Source: Streptomyces sp. NRRL F-2580
Lineage (GTDB): Bacteria > Actinomycetota > Actinomycetes > Streptomycetales > Streptomycetaceae
Assembly: GCF_000720115.1 (NCBI RefSeq)
Contig: NZ_JOIR01000033.1
Coordinates: forward strand, 1 to 64,000
Length of the DNA stretch: 64,000 nucleotides
Direction: 5' to 3'
Shown here: positions 23,991 through 33,198 of the stretch, in pieces
How the letters are laid out: each line of letters opens with the position of its first letter
Numbering within the stretch: the first letter of the stretch is position 1
Notes under the pieces: generated by a model
Told to the model about the DNA's origin: nothing
The model's input: the letters and a program-made list of their open reading frames with translations, nothing else
The model's database searches: none
Position numbers and translations under genes: made by a program

Positions 23991-26918
23991 TCAGCGCAGT
24001 TGGCGGCGGACCAGGTCGTGGAAGAGGCCGGCCGGGTCGGCGAGCAGTTCGCCCGGTGGGCCCTGCTGGACGACGCGGCCGTCCTTCATGGCGATCACGC
24101 GGTCGGCGTCCATGATCGTGCTGAGCCGGTGGGCGATCACGACGCGGGTGGCGTGCAGGGCCCTGGTGGATTCGATGACCACGCGCTGGGCTTCGTTGTC
24201 CAGCGCGCTGGTGGCCTCGTCGAAGAACAGGATGCGCGGCTTGCGGATGAGCGCCTGGGCGATCATCAGCCGTTGCCGCTGGCCGCCCGAGACGGTGCCT
24301 CCGCCGTCGGACAGCATGGTGTGCATGCCCATCGGCATGGCCTTGATGTCCTCCGCCAGGCCCGCCATCGCGGCAGCCTCCCACGCCTCCTCCGGCGAGA
24401 ACGTCCCGGCGCCGCAGATGCAGTCGAGGATCGAGCCGGTGAAGGGCTGGGCGTTCTGCAGGACGACACCGCACTGGCGGCGCACGGCCGCCTGGTCGAG
24501 CGCGGCCAGGTCCTGCCCGTCGTAGAGCACGCTGCCGGAGAGAGGCTTGTCGAAGCCGATGAGCAGCCGCAGCAGTGTCGACTTGCCGCAGCCACTGGCG
24601 CCGACGATCGCGACGAACTCCCCCGGGCGGATGCGGAAGTCGACGCCGTCGAGCACGAGCGGGCCGTCGTCGGCATAGCGGTACGACAGGTTCCTGGCCT
24701 CGATGGCGCCGGTCAGCTCCCCCGGCGGCGTGCTGGAGCCGCCCACCTCAGGGATCTCCCGCAGGACCGGCTGGATCTGCTCGAACATCGGCAGCACGGC
24801 GGCCGCCGAAATCAGCGCACCGGTCAGCTGCGTGACCGACGACAGCAGCATCGTCAGCGCGGTGCTGAAGGTCAGGAACTCGCCGGCGGACATGGCGCCA
24901 CGGGCCGGTCCGGCGAGCAGCACGAACATCACCAGCGTGCACAGCGGCAGGTAGACGGCGCCCAGGACCGTGATGACGTTCTGGATCCGGCCGGTGCGCT
25001 GGTGCAGGTCGCGGGTACGGGCGAACTCCCGTGCCCAGGCGGCGTACGCGAAGCTCTCGGCCGCGGCGACCCGCAGCTTGGGCAGGCCGCGCAGGGTCTG
25101 GAAGGCCTGGTTGTTCAGCCGGTGGCCGAGCTTGATCAGCCGGCGTTCGTAGCGCAGCTGCCACAGTCCCAGGCCGAGGAAGACCCCCGCGATGACGACC
25201 AGCATGGCGAGCGCGGCCATCGCCAGCGGCACGCTGTAGACGAGCAGCAGCACGAGGTTCATCGCGCCGACCGCGCCCGCCTGGACGCAGACCGGGCCGA
25301 TGCCGGACAGGACGCGGCGCATCGCGCTGATGCCCATCGCCGCGCCGGCCAGTTCGCCGGTGGAGCGCCCGGCGAAGAACGTCGCCGGCAGCCGCAGCAG
25401 CCGGTCCCACACGGCCGGCTGCAAGGTGGCCTCGATACGGCCCTCCATGCGCAGCAGGGAGGTGTTCTGCAGCAGCATGAACACGGCCGAGACGATGCCG
25501 GTCGCGATCAGTGCCAGCCCGGTCTGCACGATGAGGCCGTTCTCGGCCTGCGGGACGTACCGGCCGAGGACCTGTCCGGTGGCGATCGGCACCAGGGCGC
25601 CGAGGACCACCGCGACCAGCCCGCCCAGGAGGAGGCTGCGCAGCTCGGGGAAGGTGCCGCGCACGCTGAAGCGGAGCAGGGCCACCAGGCCCACCGGCCC
25701 GTCGGGCAGGGGGCGGTAGAGCATGACGCCGTGCGGTTCGAAGGCGGCCTCGTTGGTCTTCGAGACGCGCTCGCGCGTTCCGGTGGCGGGGTCGACCGCC
25801 TCGTAGCGACCGCGCCGCCACAGGAGGGCGACGGGCGTGCCGTCCTTCTCCCGCCGGCCCACCAGCGGACCGCTGTTCTCCCGCCACCAGCGCCCGCTGA
25901 GCCTGACCACACGGGTGCGGATCCGCGAGGCGAGCGCGATGCGTTCGACGGGATCGAGCTGCCCGGCCGCGGCGCCGGCCCCGCTCGGCTCGGACAGGGT
26001 GATGCGGGCCGCGGCGGCGACGGTGCGGCACACGGCGAAGGTCGCGTCGGCGCTCCCGCTCCGGTGGGGGTGCCGGCCGGAGCGGACGATGGACGCCAGC
26101 AGCGTGCGGTCCGCCTGGGTGCGCGCGGCCCGGCCCGCCTCGATGCCCGCGGCCGTGCGGTCCTCGTGCGTGCGCTCGAGCTGCTCGATCCAGCCGTCGA
26201 GGGCGTACAGCAGCCGGTGCTGCTGGTCGACCATGCCCTGCCACATCGCCGCGTCGACGAGGAGGGTGCCCACCGCCTCCGCCTCGTACACGGCCCCGTA
26301 CTGGACGCTGCCCGGGGTGATCTGCATCCACAGGATGTCGTCGTCGGCCCCGCCGTGCCCGGTGGTGGCGCTGCCGTCGAGCGGGGCCTGGTAGAGCACG
26401 CGCAGGCCGCGGCCGATGCCGCGCGCGAAGGCGTCCTCGAGCGGGCTCAGCCGGCCTCCGTCGGCGGCCCCGTACGGCACGTGGTCGGCGTACCACGTCC
26501 CGCCGTCGAACCGGCCGGCCTGGAACTGGTCACCGGGGAACCGGTCCGCGTGGAACGGGTCGCCGTGCTCCGGGCGGTACAGCTCCCGCAGTTCGATGCG
26601 GCGCAGCCAACACCCCTCCAGGGGGCGGCCGACCAGGGTGTGGTCGGGGCCGTCGGCCGGGCCCAGCAGCAGCGTGCCCGGCTCCAGCCGGCCCAGGAAG
26701 TGCCAGGGGCCGGCCTGCGCCGCGTCGACGGCGAACAGGTCCAGCTCGCCCTGTACGACGAGCCACAGGACGAGCGGGCCCTCCAGGGCCAGGCTGCGCA
26801 GGCCCGTACAGTCGACCGGCGAGCCCAGTCCGCCCAGGGCCGCGACCACCGGGTCAGGGGTCCCGCCCCCCTGCCCGGCGCCCGCGAAGCCGACGGTGCC
26901 GTGGTGTGCGTACGTCAC
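23991..26918 (-). CDS. NHLM-type peptide exporter, ABC transporter subunit 2
   Basis: A 975-residue ABC exporter half-transporter of the kind encoded in NHLM/NHLP-type peptide clusters (TIGR03797-like). Residues 1-about 400 form a long soluble N-terminal region without a C39 peptidase. A six-helix membrane domain follows (about 425-700), then the ATPase: Walker A GASGCGKS at 773, signature VSGGQRQR near 876, Walker B ILFFDE near 895, H-loop IAHRLST. It probably pairs with the next gene product to export the precursor peptide. GTG 26918 lies one base after the stop of subunit 1 and behind AAGGAG, so the genes are coupled. Confidence 0.88.
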   Translation of the reverse strand: MTYAHHGTVGFAGAGQGGGTPDPVVAALGGLGSPVDCTGLRSLALEGPLVLWLVVQGELDLFAVDAAQAGPWHFLGRLEPGTLLLGPADGPDHTLVGRPLEGCWLRRIELRELYRPEHGDPFHADRFPGDQFQAGRFDGGTWYADHVPYGAADGGRLSPLEDAFARGIGRGLRVLYQAPLDGSATTGHGGADDDILWMQITPGSVQYGAVYEAEAVGTLLVDAAMWQGMVDQQHRLLYALDGWIEQLERTHEDRTAAGIEAGRAARTQADRTLLASIVRSGRHPHRSGSADATFAVCRTVAAAARITLSEPSGAGAAAGQLDPVERIALASRIRTRVVRLSGRWWRENSGPLVGRREKDGTPVALLWRRGRYEAVDPATGTRERVSKTNEAAFEPHGVMLYRPLPDGPVGLVALLRFSVRGTFPELRSLLLGGLVAVVLGALVPIATGQVLGRYVPQAENGLIVQTGLALIATGIVSAVFMLLQNTSLLRMEGRIEATLQPAVWDRLLRLPATFFAGRSTGELAGAAMGISAMRRVLSGIGPVCVQAGAVGAMNLVLLLVYSVPLAMAALAMLVVIAGVFLGLGLWQLRYERRLIKLGHRLNNQAFQTLRGLPKLRVAAAESFAYAAWAREFARTRDLHQRTGRIQNVITVLGAVYLPLCTLVMFVLLAGPARGAMSAGEFLTFSTALTMLLSSVTQLTGALISAAAVLPMFEQIQPVLREIPEVGGSSTPPGELTGAIEARNLSYRYADDGPLVLDGVDFRIRPGEFVAIVGASGCGKSTLLRLLIGFDKPLSGSVLYDGQDLAALDQAAVRRQCGVVLQNAQPFTGSILDCICGAGTFSPEEAWEAAAMAGLAEDIKAMPMGMHTMLSDGGGTVSGGQRQRLMIAQALIRKPRILFFDEATSALDNEAQRVVIESTRALHATRVVIAHRLSTIMDADRVIAMKDGRVVQQGPPGELLADPAGLFHDLVRRQLR

Positions 26919-26919
26919 C

Positions 26920-29193
26920 TCAGTGCTCCTTGACCAATGCGGCGTACGGGCCCCGGGCGGCGAGCAGCCGCTCGTGCCGGCCGCGTTCCACGACCGTGCC
27001 CCGGTCGAGTACGAGGATCTCGTCGCTGTCGCGCACGGTGCTCAGCCGGTGCGCGATGACCACGCAGGCACAGCCACGACGGCGCAGGTTGTCGATGATG
27101 ACCTGCTCGGTCACCGCGTCCAGGGCGCTGGTCACCTCGTCGAGGACCATGACGCTGGGGCGGCGCACCAGCGCCCGTGCGATCTCCAGCCGTTGGCGCT
27201 GGCCGCCGGAGAAGTTGCGGCCGTCCTGTTCGACGCGGCTGTGGATGCCGCCCGGGCGGCGGGCGACCACGTCGTGCACGGCGGCGTCCTGGAGGGCGGC
27301 GATGACGGCCTCGTCCTCGATGGTGGGATCCCACAGGGTGACGTTGTCGCGGACGGTGCCCTCGAACAGGAAGACGTCCTGGTCGACGAAGGAGACGGAA
27401 GCGGCCAGCGCGCCGCGCGGGATGTCCGCCAGCCGCATCCCGTCGATGCGGACGGCCCCCTCCCAGGGGGTGTAGAGGCCGGAGATCAGCCGGGAGACGG
27501 TGGACTTGCCGCTGCCGGAGCCGCCGACGAGCGCGACCTGCTGACCGGGGCCGACCGAGAGCGAGAAGTCCTTGAGCAGCGGGGCGTCCAGCGGGCTGTA
27601 GCCGAAGGTGACGTGGTCCAGTTCCACATGGCCCTTGAGACGCCGGGTGCCGCCGGCGGGCTCGCGCCGCGCGTGGACCGGCGCGACGGGAAAGTTCTCC
27701 ACGTCCTTGAGCCGGGCGACGTCGGCCGCGAAGTCCTGGATCCGGCCGGCGACTGCGCCCAGCCGGGAGATCGGCGCGGTGAAGCTGGTCACCAGGGCCT
27801 GGAAGGCGACGAGCAGGCCCACGGTGAGGTGTCCCTCGACCGCCCGCAGGCCGCCGATCATCAGGATCAGCGCGCTGTTGAACGCCGCCAGCGTGGGCGC
27901 GACGATCGCCAGCCACGCGCTGGGCACGCCGAGCCGCTGCTGCACGTCGAGGGTGACGGCGTGCTGTCCGGCCCAGCGGCGGAAGAAGCCGTTCTCGGCG
28001 CCCGTCGCCTTCATTGTCTCGATGAGCTGGAGACCGCTGTAGGAGGTGTTGGTCAGCCGGGCGCTCTCGGCGCGCAGCTTCTGGGTGCCGGTGGCCCTCA
28101 GCCGGATCACGACGCGCATCGCCACGACGTTGAGCAGCGCCACGGCCACGCCGACGAGGGTGAGCTGCGGATCGTACGTCCACAGCAGCACCGCGTAGAG
28201 CACGACCACCACGGCGTCCACGCCCGCGGCGGCCAGGTCCCGGGCGAGGGTCTCGGCGACCGCGTCGTTGGACTGCAGGCGCTGGACCAGGTCGGCCGGG
28301 TTGCGCTGGGAGTAGAAGGTGACGGGAAGTCTGAGCAGGTGCCGGAAGAAGCGGGCGCTGCCGAGGGTGGAGGAGATGATGCGCCCGCGCAGCAGATTGG
28401 CCTGTTGCAGCGCGGTGAGCGTCGCGGTGAGGACGAGGGCGACGGCCATCGAGGCGAACAGCACCCCCAGCAGGGAGGTCTGCTCCCCGATGAGGAACAT
28501 GTCGATGTACGTGCGGCTCAGCGCCGGCACCGACGCCCCGACGGCGACCAGGAGCAGACTGGAGAGCACGGCGGCGGCCATGGTGCCCGAAGTGCCCCGC
28601 AGGCGGGCCGGCATGGCGCCCAGGACGCCCGGCTTGCGGCCGCCGCGCCGGAATCCCTCGCCGGGCTCGAAGGTGAGGACGACACCGGTGAAGCTGGTGT
28701 CGAACTCGTCCATGGGGACGAACCGGCGGCCCTTGCCGGGGTCGTTGACGTACACGCCCCGGCGGCCGAGCCGGCGGCCCGTGCCGTCGTAGACGACGTA
28801 GTGGTTGAACTCCCAGAAGAGGACGGCCGGGGCGCTCACCTCGGCGAGCGCGGCCAGGTCCATCTGCATGCCCTTGGCCGTCAGCCCGTAACCGCGGGCG
28901 GCCTTGAGGAGGTTGCTGGCGCGGGAGCCGTCGCGGGAGACGCCGCAGGCGATGCGCAGTTCTTCGAGGGGGACGAAGCGGCCGTAGTGGCCGAGCACCA
29001 TGGCCAAGGCGGCGGCGCCGCACTCCACCGCCTCCATCTGCAGCACGGTGGGGGTGCGTACGGGGCGGGGCGTCCTGCCCCTGGGGGTCGCGGGGGCGGT
29101 CCTGCGGCGGCTGCCGCCCTTGGGCTCGGGGCGGTGGCGCCGGCGCCCGGGCGGCGGGAGCTGCGGCGGTGCTCCGGTCTGCGGCGCGCTCAT
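26920..29193 (-). CDS. NHLM-type peptidase/permease/ATPase (C39 ABC exporter)
   Basis: A 757-residue bacteriocin-type exporter (TIGR03796-like) that cuts a double-glycine leader and exports the core. The cytoplasmic N-terminal C39 domain has VECGAAALAMVLGHYG with catalytic C58, then NHYVVYD with H131 and ND151PGKG. A six-helix membrane domain spans about 210-480. The ATPase has GGSGSGKS (557-564), NFSGGQRQR (signature near 662) and VMVLDE (681-686). ATG 29193 overlaps the stop of the membrane-fusion gene (ATGA). All catalytic residues are present, so it should be active on the small peptide encoded upstream. Confidence 0.92.
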   Translation of the reverse strand: MSAPQTGAPPQLPPPGRRRHRPEPKGGSRRRTAPATPRGRTPRPVRTPTVLQMEAVECGAAALAMVLGHYGRFVPLEELRIACGVSRDGSRASNLLKAARGYGLTAKGMQMDLAALAEVSAPAVLFWEFNHYVVYDGTGRRLGRRGVYVNDPGKGRRFVPMDEFDTSFTGVVLTFEPGEGFRRGGRKPGVLGAMPARLRGTSGTMAAAVLSSLLLVAVGASVPALSRTYIDMFLIGEQTSLLGVLFASMAVALVLTATLTALQQANLLRGRIISSTLGSARFFRHLLRLPVTFYSQRNPADLVQRLQSNDAVAETLARDLAAAGVDAVVVVLYAVLLWTYDPQLTLVGVAVALLNVVAMRVVIRLRATGTQKLRAESARLTNTSYSGLQLIETMKATGAENGFFRRWAGQHAVTLDVQQRLGVPSAWLAIVAPTLAAFNSALILMIGGLRAVEGHLTVGLLVAFQALVTSFTAPISRLGAVAGRIQDFAADVARLKDVENFPVAPVHARREPAGGTRRLKGHVELDHVTFGYSPLDAPLLKDFSLSVGPGQQVALVGGSGSGKSTVSRLISGLYTPWEGAVRIDGMRLADIPRGALAASVSFVDQDVFLFEGTVRDNVTLWDPTIEDEAVIAALQDAAVHDVVARRPGGIHSRVEQDGRNFSGGQRQRLEIARALVRRPSVMVLDEVTSALDAVTEQVIIDNLRRRGCACVVIAHRLSTVRDSDEILVLDRGTVVERGRHERLLAARGPYAALVKEH

Positions 29194-30023
29194 GGCAGCA
29201 GCCAGTCGACGGGGCGGCGGGCGGCGAGGTGGACGGCCCCGGTGAGCGGCGTCCGCGAGTCGAGGGCGTACGGGGGCCCGCCCGGGGAGGACCACCGGTA
29301 GCCGGACTTGGCGGAGGGCGAGCGTTCGAGCCGTACGAGCACGGCGACCGGGTTGCCGTGGCCGGCGAACTGTTCGGCGAGCGCGCTGTCGCCGAGGAAG
29401 CCGCCGATCTGCGCCTGGGTCTGGGGTGTACGGCCCACCTCCTGGACGCGGCCGCGCAGCGTGCCGAACTGCTGCCGCGGCACGGACTGGACGCTCAGGT
29501 CGACCGCGGCGCCCACGGGGATCGCCGAGCCGTTGTCGGCCGGCACGTACAGAACGGCCACCAACGGGTCCTCCGGACTCTTCACGCGTTCCACGGTCGC
29601 CACGTCCGCACCCGTGGCGACGACCGAGCCGACCTTGGCCGCCAGCGCCGCCAGCCGGCCGCCGGTCACCACGCGCACGGGGCGGTCCCCCTGCTCCGTA
29701 CGGACGTTGAGCAGGGGCGCGCCGGCGTCCAGCAGCTGGCCCTCCTCGGCGAGGACTCCGGTCACCTGTCCCGCGACCGGGGTCTGCAGCACGTAACTGC
29801 CCTCGGCCTGGGTGAGGATGCCGGGTGCGCTCAGCTTGGAGGAGACGGTGCCCGTGAAGGCCCAGAAGCCGGCGGCGGCCATGACGACGACCGTGACGGC
29901 CAGGACGAGCCGTCCCTGCGGGCGCGCGAAACGGACGGGCAAATCCAGTTCTTCGGGCGATTGCAGCTTGGAAAGAGCCTTTTGGCGAAACTGCACGAAC
30001 CATTCCTTCCACTGCATTCGCAT
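29190..30023 (-). CDS. HlyD-like membrane-fusion protein of the peptide exporter
   Basis: A 277-residue secretion accessory protein (TIGR03794-like). The short cytoplasmic N terminus (WKEWFVQFRQKALSKLQSPE) is followed by one transmembrane helix at about residues 38-57 (GRLVLAVTVVVMAAAGFWAF) and a biotinyl-lipoyl-like hairpin region (GSYVLQTPVAGQVTGVLAEE, GQLLDAGAPLLNV). The long coiled coil of Gram-negative HlyD is absent, as expected for a monoderm. It probably helps the two ABC subunits release peptide across the thick wall. ATG 30017 is an alternative start. A strong hairpin precedes the gene. Confidence 0.82.
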   Translation of the reverse strand: MRMQWKEWFVQFRQKALSKLQSPEELDLPVRFARPQGRLVLAVTVVVMAAAGFWAFTGTVSSKLSAPGILTQAEGSYVLQTPVAGQVTGVLAEEGQLLDAGAPLLNVRTEQGDRPVRVVTGGRLAALAAKVGSVVATGADVATVERVKSPEDPLVAVLYVPADNGSAIPVGAAVDLSVQSVPRQQFGTLRGRVQEVGRTPQTQAQIGGFLGDSALAEQFAGHGNPVAVLVRLERSPSAKSGYRWSSPGGPPYALDSRTPLTGAVHLAARRPVDWLLP

Positions 30024-30042
30024 CGTTCGGGTACGCGGGCAG

Positions 30043-30084
30043 CCATGAACCCCGGAGCCGCGGGAGGCGCTCCGGGGTTCATGG
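30043..30084 (-). terminator. Strong hairpin between precursor and exporter genes
   Basis: A perfect 16-bp inverted repeat (CCATGAACCCCGGAGC and its complement) surrounds a ten-base loop. It starts 12 bases after the precursor stop codon and ends 20 bases before the exporter operon start. In peptide operons such a hairpin typically stabilises the short precursor mRNA and lets only part of transcription continue. No U-run follows. Confidence 0.75.
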
Positions 30085-30095
30085 GGATATCCGGA

Positions 30096-30335
30096 TCAGA
30101 GACCGGCGCGCCCGGCGTTCACCGAAACGCCGGTGATGCCCGTGACGAGACCGGGGACGTGGGACACGATGCCCGTCGCGGCCTGGACGGTGTGGAGGGA
30201 GCCCACGACGCCCACGACGCCGCTGACATCGCTGGTCACGGCGCCGGCCAGGCCGCCGGAGACGCTGATGATGCCGCCGGAGACGGCGTCCAGCTCGGTG
30301 TCGGCGATCTCACGGGTCTCGATGTCGTTACGCAT
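30096..30335 (-). CDS. Double-glycine precursor peptide (bacteriocin-like RiPP)
   Basis: A 79-residue peptide. The leader, residues 1-21, is acidic and ends IADTELDAVSGG, the classic ELxxVxGG motif recognised by C39 peptidases. The core, about 58 residues, starts IISVSGGLAGAV and is almost only small or aliphatic residues: 12 Gly and 13 Val, with one Asp, one Arg, two His and no Cys, Lys or aromatic residue. A second GG occurs at residues 27-28. Because there is no cysteine, lanthionine rings are impossible, although similar leaders are often labelled type A2 lantipeptide. The ATG at 30335 is behind GAAAGGTG; GTG 30344 is an alternative. It heads the exporter operon. Confidence 0.82.
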   Translation of the reverse strand: MRNDIETREIADTELDAVSGGIISVSGGLAGAVTSDVSGVVGVVGSLHTVQAATGIVSHVPGLVTGITGVSVNAGRAGL

Positions 30336-30951
30336 GACGCGCACCTTTCATTGGGGGGAGGAATTCACAGCTGCGGCGGCTGGGCGAGCGAAACTCGACC
30401 GCCTTTCCCGGCTGCCGCAATGCGCCGATGAAAGCACGCGAACGGGTCACCCAGCCAATCCCGTTGACCCCCCGTCACGTGCGGATGATCACCTCTGGCG
30501 ACGAACGTGCAGCTTGATTCACCGAATGGTGACGACTTCTTCACAGGATCGAGTAACAGATATGGGCCGCCCCCTGCTTACACAGAACCAATCGGGACAA
30601 CCACCCACTAATCGACAGGGGCACATCCCTCACACCGTGAAGCGGAGGAGGTCGGCGGAAGCGCTCGCGAACACGATGTGTAGGTTTCCGTGAGACGCGC
30701 GGGGTGACGGACCCGTCACACCCGGTGCGGACGGGGCGTTCCGACCTTCGCGTTCTTCCCTGCGAGGCGCATCCGGTCGGGGTGAAACCGGGGACCCCGC
30801 CAGGGAATGGCGCGCAGCGGGAACCGGGCCTGGATGCGTTCGTACGCACCGGGGACCCCAACCGCCCGGCCATGCCGCGCTGGGACCGGTACGACCAGCG
30901 GTCGCGCACCACCATGCGGCTTCGACACCGTCACCACGGCCGTTTCACGTC
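30336..30951 (-). promoter_or_regulatory. Leader and promoter region of the peptide operon (616 bp, no gene)
   Basis: No convincing gene fits here. The stretch at about 30470-30660 is richer in A/T than its surroundings and probably carries the operon promoter. TCACC GAAT GGTGA at 30518-30531 is a perfect short inverted repeat and a candidate operator. An imperfect inverted repeat at 30373-30418 (12-base arms with two mismatches on the transcribed strand) with an inner CGAG/CTCG hairpin could structure the 5-prime leader. The right part lies behind the phosphatase stop. A weak 79-codon frame (30716-30955) overlaps that stop but has poor third-position GC. Confidence 0.45.
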
Positions 30952-33027
30952 TCACGCCGTACTGAGGGGACCGGCGATGGGCTGCTCCGTCCAGATCGTC
31001 TTCCCGGTGCCGGTGAACCGGCAGCCCCAGCGGTCGGTGAGCTGGGCGACGAGGAACAGGCCGCGCCCGCCCTCGTCGGTCTCCCGTGCCCGGCGCAGGC
31101 GCGGCTGCGTGCTGCTGGGGTCGGACACCTCGCAGACGAGTACCCGGTCGCGGATCAGCCGGAGCCCGACCGGGCCGCCCGCGTAGCGGATCGCGTTCGT
31201 GACGAGCTCGCTGACGACGAGCTCGGTCACGAAGCTCAGTTCGTCCAGCTCCCAGCCGGACAGTCGGCCCACCACCAGTTCACGGGCGTGCGCGACGAGG
31301 GACAGGTCGGCTTCGAACTCCCACTCGGCGACCCGGTCCGGCGGGAGGGCGTGGGTGCGGGCGAGCAGCAGGGCGACGTCGTCGGCGGGCTCCTGGGGCA
31401 GCACCTTGTCGAACACGCTCTGGCTGACCTCGCCCAGGGGCCGGCCCGATCCGGCGCCGACGAGCGAGCTCCGCAGTCTCTCCATGCCTTCCTCGATGTC
31501 GCCGCCGCGGCGCGCCACGAGTCCGTCCGTGAAGAAGGCCAGCGTGCTGTCGGGCCGTACGCCGAACTCCGTCACCTCGAAGGGCATTCCGCCGACGCCG
31601 AGCGGCGGTCCCGGCACCATGCCGAGGAAGTGCGGCTCCTCCCCCGGGGGCAGCACGGCCGGCGGCGGATGTCCGGCGGTGGCGGCGACGCACCGGCTCG
31701 TCACCGGGTCGTAGACGGCGTACAGGCACGTCGCTCCGAGCACCGCGGGTTCCGTGCGGGATTCGCCGGTCATCTGCTCGCTGGAGAATCCGAGCACCAG
31801 GTCGTCCAGGTGCGTGAGCAGCTCGCCGGGGTCCAGGTCGAGGTCGGCCAGGGTCTGCACCGCGGTCCGCAGTCGTGCCATGGCCGCGGTGGCCTCCAGT
31901 CCGTGGCCGACGACGTCCCCGACGACGAACGCCACGCGCAACGAGGGCAGGGGGATGACGTCGAACCAGTCCCCGCCGACCCCGGCGCCGCCGCCCGCCG
32001 GCTGGTAGATCCCCGACGTGTCCGCGGCCGCCGTGTTCAGGACGGACTGCGGCAGCAGGCTTCGCTGGAGGGCCACCACCGACCGGTGTTCCTTCGTGTA
32101 GCGGCGCGCGTTGTCCACGCCGAGTGCGGCCCTGGAAGCGACGTCCTGGAGGAGGGCGGCGTCCTCCTCGCCGAAGGCGGACGGCAGCTGGCTGCGCCAG
32201 ACCGTGACGCAGCCGAGGATCAGGCCGCGTGCGTACAGGGGTACCGCGACGGTGGAGTGCGCCCCGCTGGGGACGAACAGGCGCAAGGTGTCGGTGTCCA
32301 CGCCGAGTGCGGCGCGCAGGACGTCGACGTCGGACACGAGCACGGGCCGTCCCGCCATGAGCGGGCGCATCACGTCGGTGTCCGGTACGGGAGGCAGCGC
32401 CTCGCCGACCGGCAGGAGGTCCTCCGCGGAGACCCCCGGGCTCTGCACCGCGGCGGTACGGCGCAGGCGGACCTCACCGCTGGTGTCGAGCCGCAGCGGT
32501 TCGTCGCCCACCAGCACCGGCTCGGCGAGGTCCACGGTGGCCAGGTCCGCGAAGTCGGGGACGAGCAGGTTCACGAGGACCTGGGCCATGTCCGTGACGT
32601 CCAGGGAGGCCCCGATGCTCTCGGCGGCGGTGTGGGACAGCCTCCTCCGGCGTCGCTCCGAGTCGGGCTCGACCGCCTCCACGACGGTCTCCGCCGGGGT
32701 GACCAGGACGAGCCACTGGGCTTCGGCGTCGCGATCGCCCGGAGCGCGGGCCGCGAGCCGGACGACCGTGCAGACCAGAGGCACCTTCGTGCCCACATGC
32801 TCGCCTGCGGGAAGGGTCACCAGGCGCCGGGCCGGTCCCGCCTCCGCCCCGGCGCTCGGCAGCATCCCCAGCAAGGGGGCACAGGTCTGACCCGGCGGGC
32901 AGTCCAGCAGCTTCGCGGCCCACTCGGAACGGGCGACGACCACGCCCGCGTCGTCCAGTACGACCGCTGCCGTCTCGGTCACGGGCACCGAGGCCGACCT
33001 CGGGCCACGATGCTCCGGTTCACGCAT
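30952..33027 (-). CDS. SpoIIE-type PP2C phosphatase with GAF and RsbW-like ATPase domains
   Basis: A 691-residue cytoplasmic signalling protein. Order: an N-terminal PAS-like segment (VVLDDAGVVVARSEWAAKLL), a GAF domain (about 120-300), a SpoIIE phosphatase domain (GGDWFDVIPLPSLRVAFVVG with the metal Asp, DVVGHGLEA, FFTDGLV) and a C-terminal anti-sigma-type HATPase (VVSELVTNAIRYAGG, DEGGRGLFLV). Such proteins control anti-anti-sigma partners in Streptomyces stress and development. GGAGG lies four bases before the ATG at 33027. No anti-sigma-antagonist gene is next to it, so its partner is elsewhere. Confidence 0.88.
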   Translation of the reverse strand: MREPEHRGPRSASVPVTETAAVVLDDAGVVVARSEWAAKLLDCPPGQTCAPLLGMLPSAGAEAGPARRLVTLPAGEHVGTKVPLVCTVVRLAARAPGDRDAEAQWLVLVTPAETVVEAVEPDSERRRRRLSHTAAESIGASLDVTDMAQVLVNLLVPDFADLATVDLAEPVLVGDEPLRLDTSGEVRLRRTAAVQSPGVSAEDLLPVGEALPPVPDTDVMRPLMAGRPVLVSDVDVLRAALGVDTDTLRLFVPSGAHSTVAVPLYARGLILGCVTVWRSQLPSAFGEEDAALLQDVASRAALGVDNARRYTKEHRSVVALQRSLLPQSVLNTAAADTSGIYQPAGGGAGVGGDWFDVIPLPSLRVAFVVGDVVGHGLEATAAMARLRTAVQTLADLDLDPGELLTHLDDLVLGFSSEQMTGESRTEPAVLGATCLYAVYDPVTSRCVAATAGHPPPAVLPPGEEPHFLGMVPGPPLGVGGMPFEVTEFGVRPDSTLAFFTDGLVARRGGDIEEGMERLRSSLVGAGSGRPLGEVSQSVFDKVLPQEPADDVALLLARTHALPPDRVAEWEFEADLSLVAHARELVVGRLSGWELDELSFVTELVVSELVTNAIRYAGGPVGLRLIRDRVLVCEVSDPSSTQPRLRRARETDEGGRGLFLVAQLTDRWGCRFTGTGKTIWTEQPIAGPLSTA

Positions 33028-33198
33028 GTCGCCTCCACGCACCGCAACCTTCAGTATCGACCCCGACGCCGACCCCGGCGACCCGCGGCGGGCGCCCACC
33101 GGGCGGCTCCTGCGACCACGGCCGGGTCGCAGCGGTGGGCGCGCTCGCGGGTCGCGGCGTCGTACATGCGCCGCAGCGGCGTCTCGGCCCCGGCCGGC

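Noticed and set aside
24000..26933. 977-codon open frame on the plus strand
   Set aside because: It is the antisense shadow of the NHLM-type ABC subunit 2 gene. Its translation is rich in Arg, Gln, His and Val with no motif, while the minus strand has complete ABC signatures.
26416..29301. 961-codon open frame on the plus strand
   Set aside because: Shadow of the C39 exporter gene; no domain or plausible start, and it also runs across part of the neighbouring ABC gene.
30517..30535. Shared 12-mer TTCACCGAATGG at 30517 and near 50897
   Set aside because: It occurs upstream of the peptide operon and of the subtilisin gene, but the flanks differ, only one copy is palindromic, and a 12-base match within 64 kb can arise by chance.
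30716..30955. 79-codon frame overlapping the phosphatase stop (GTGA)
   Set aside because: The overlap is attractive, but third-position GC is clearly lower than in real genes here, no motif is seen and there is no ribosome site beyond the overlap.
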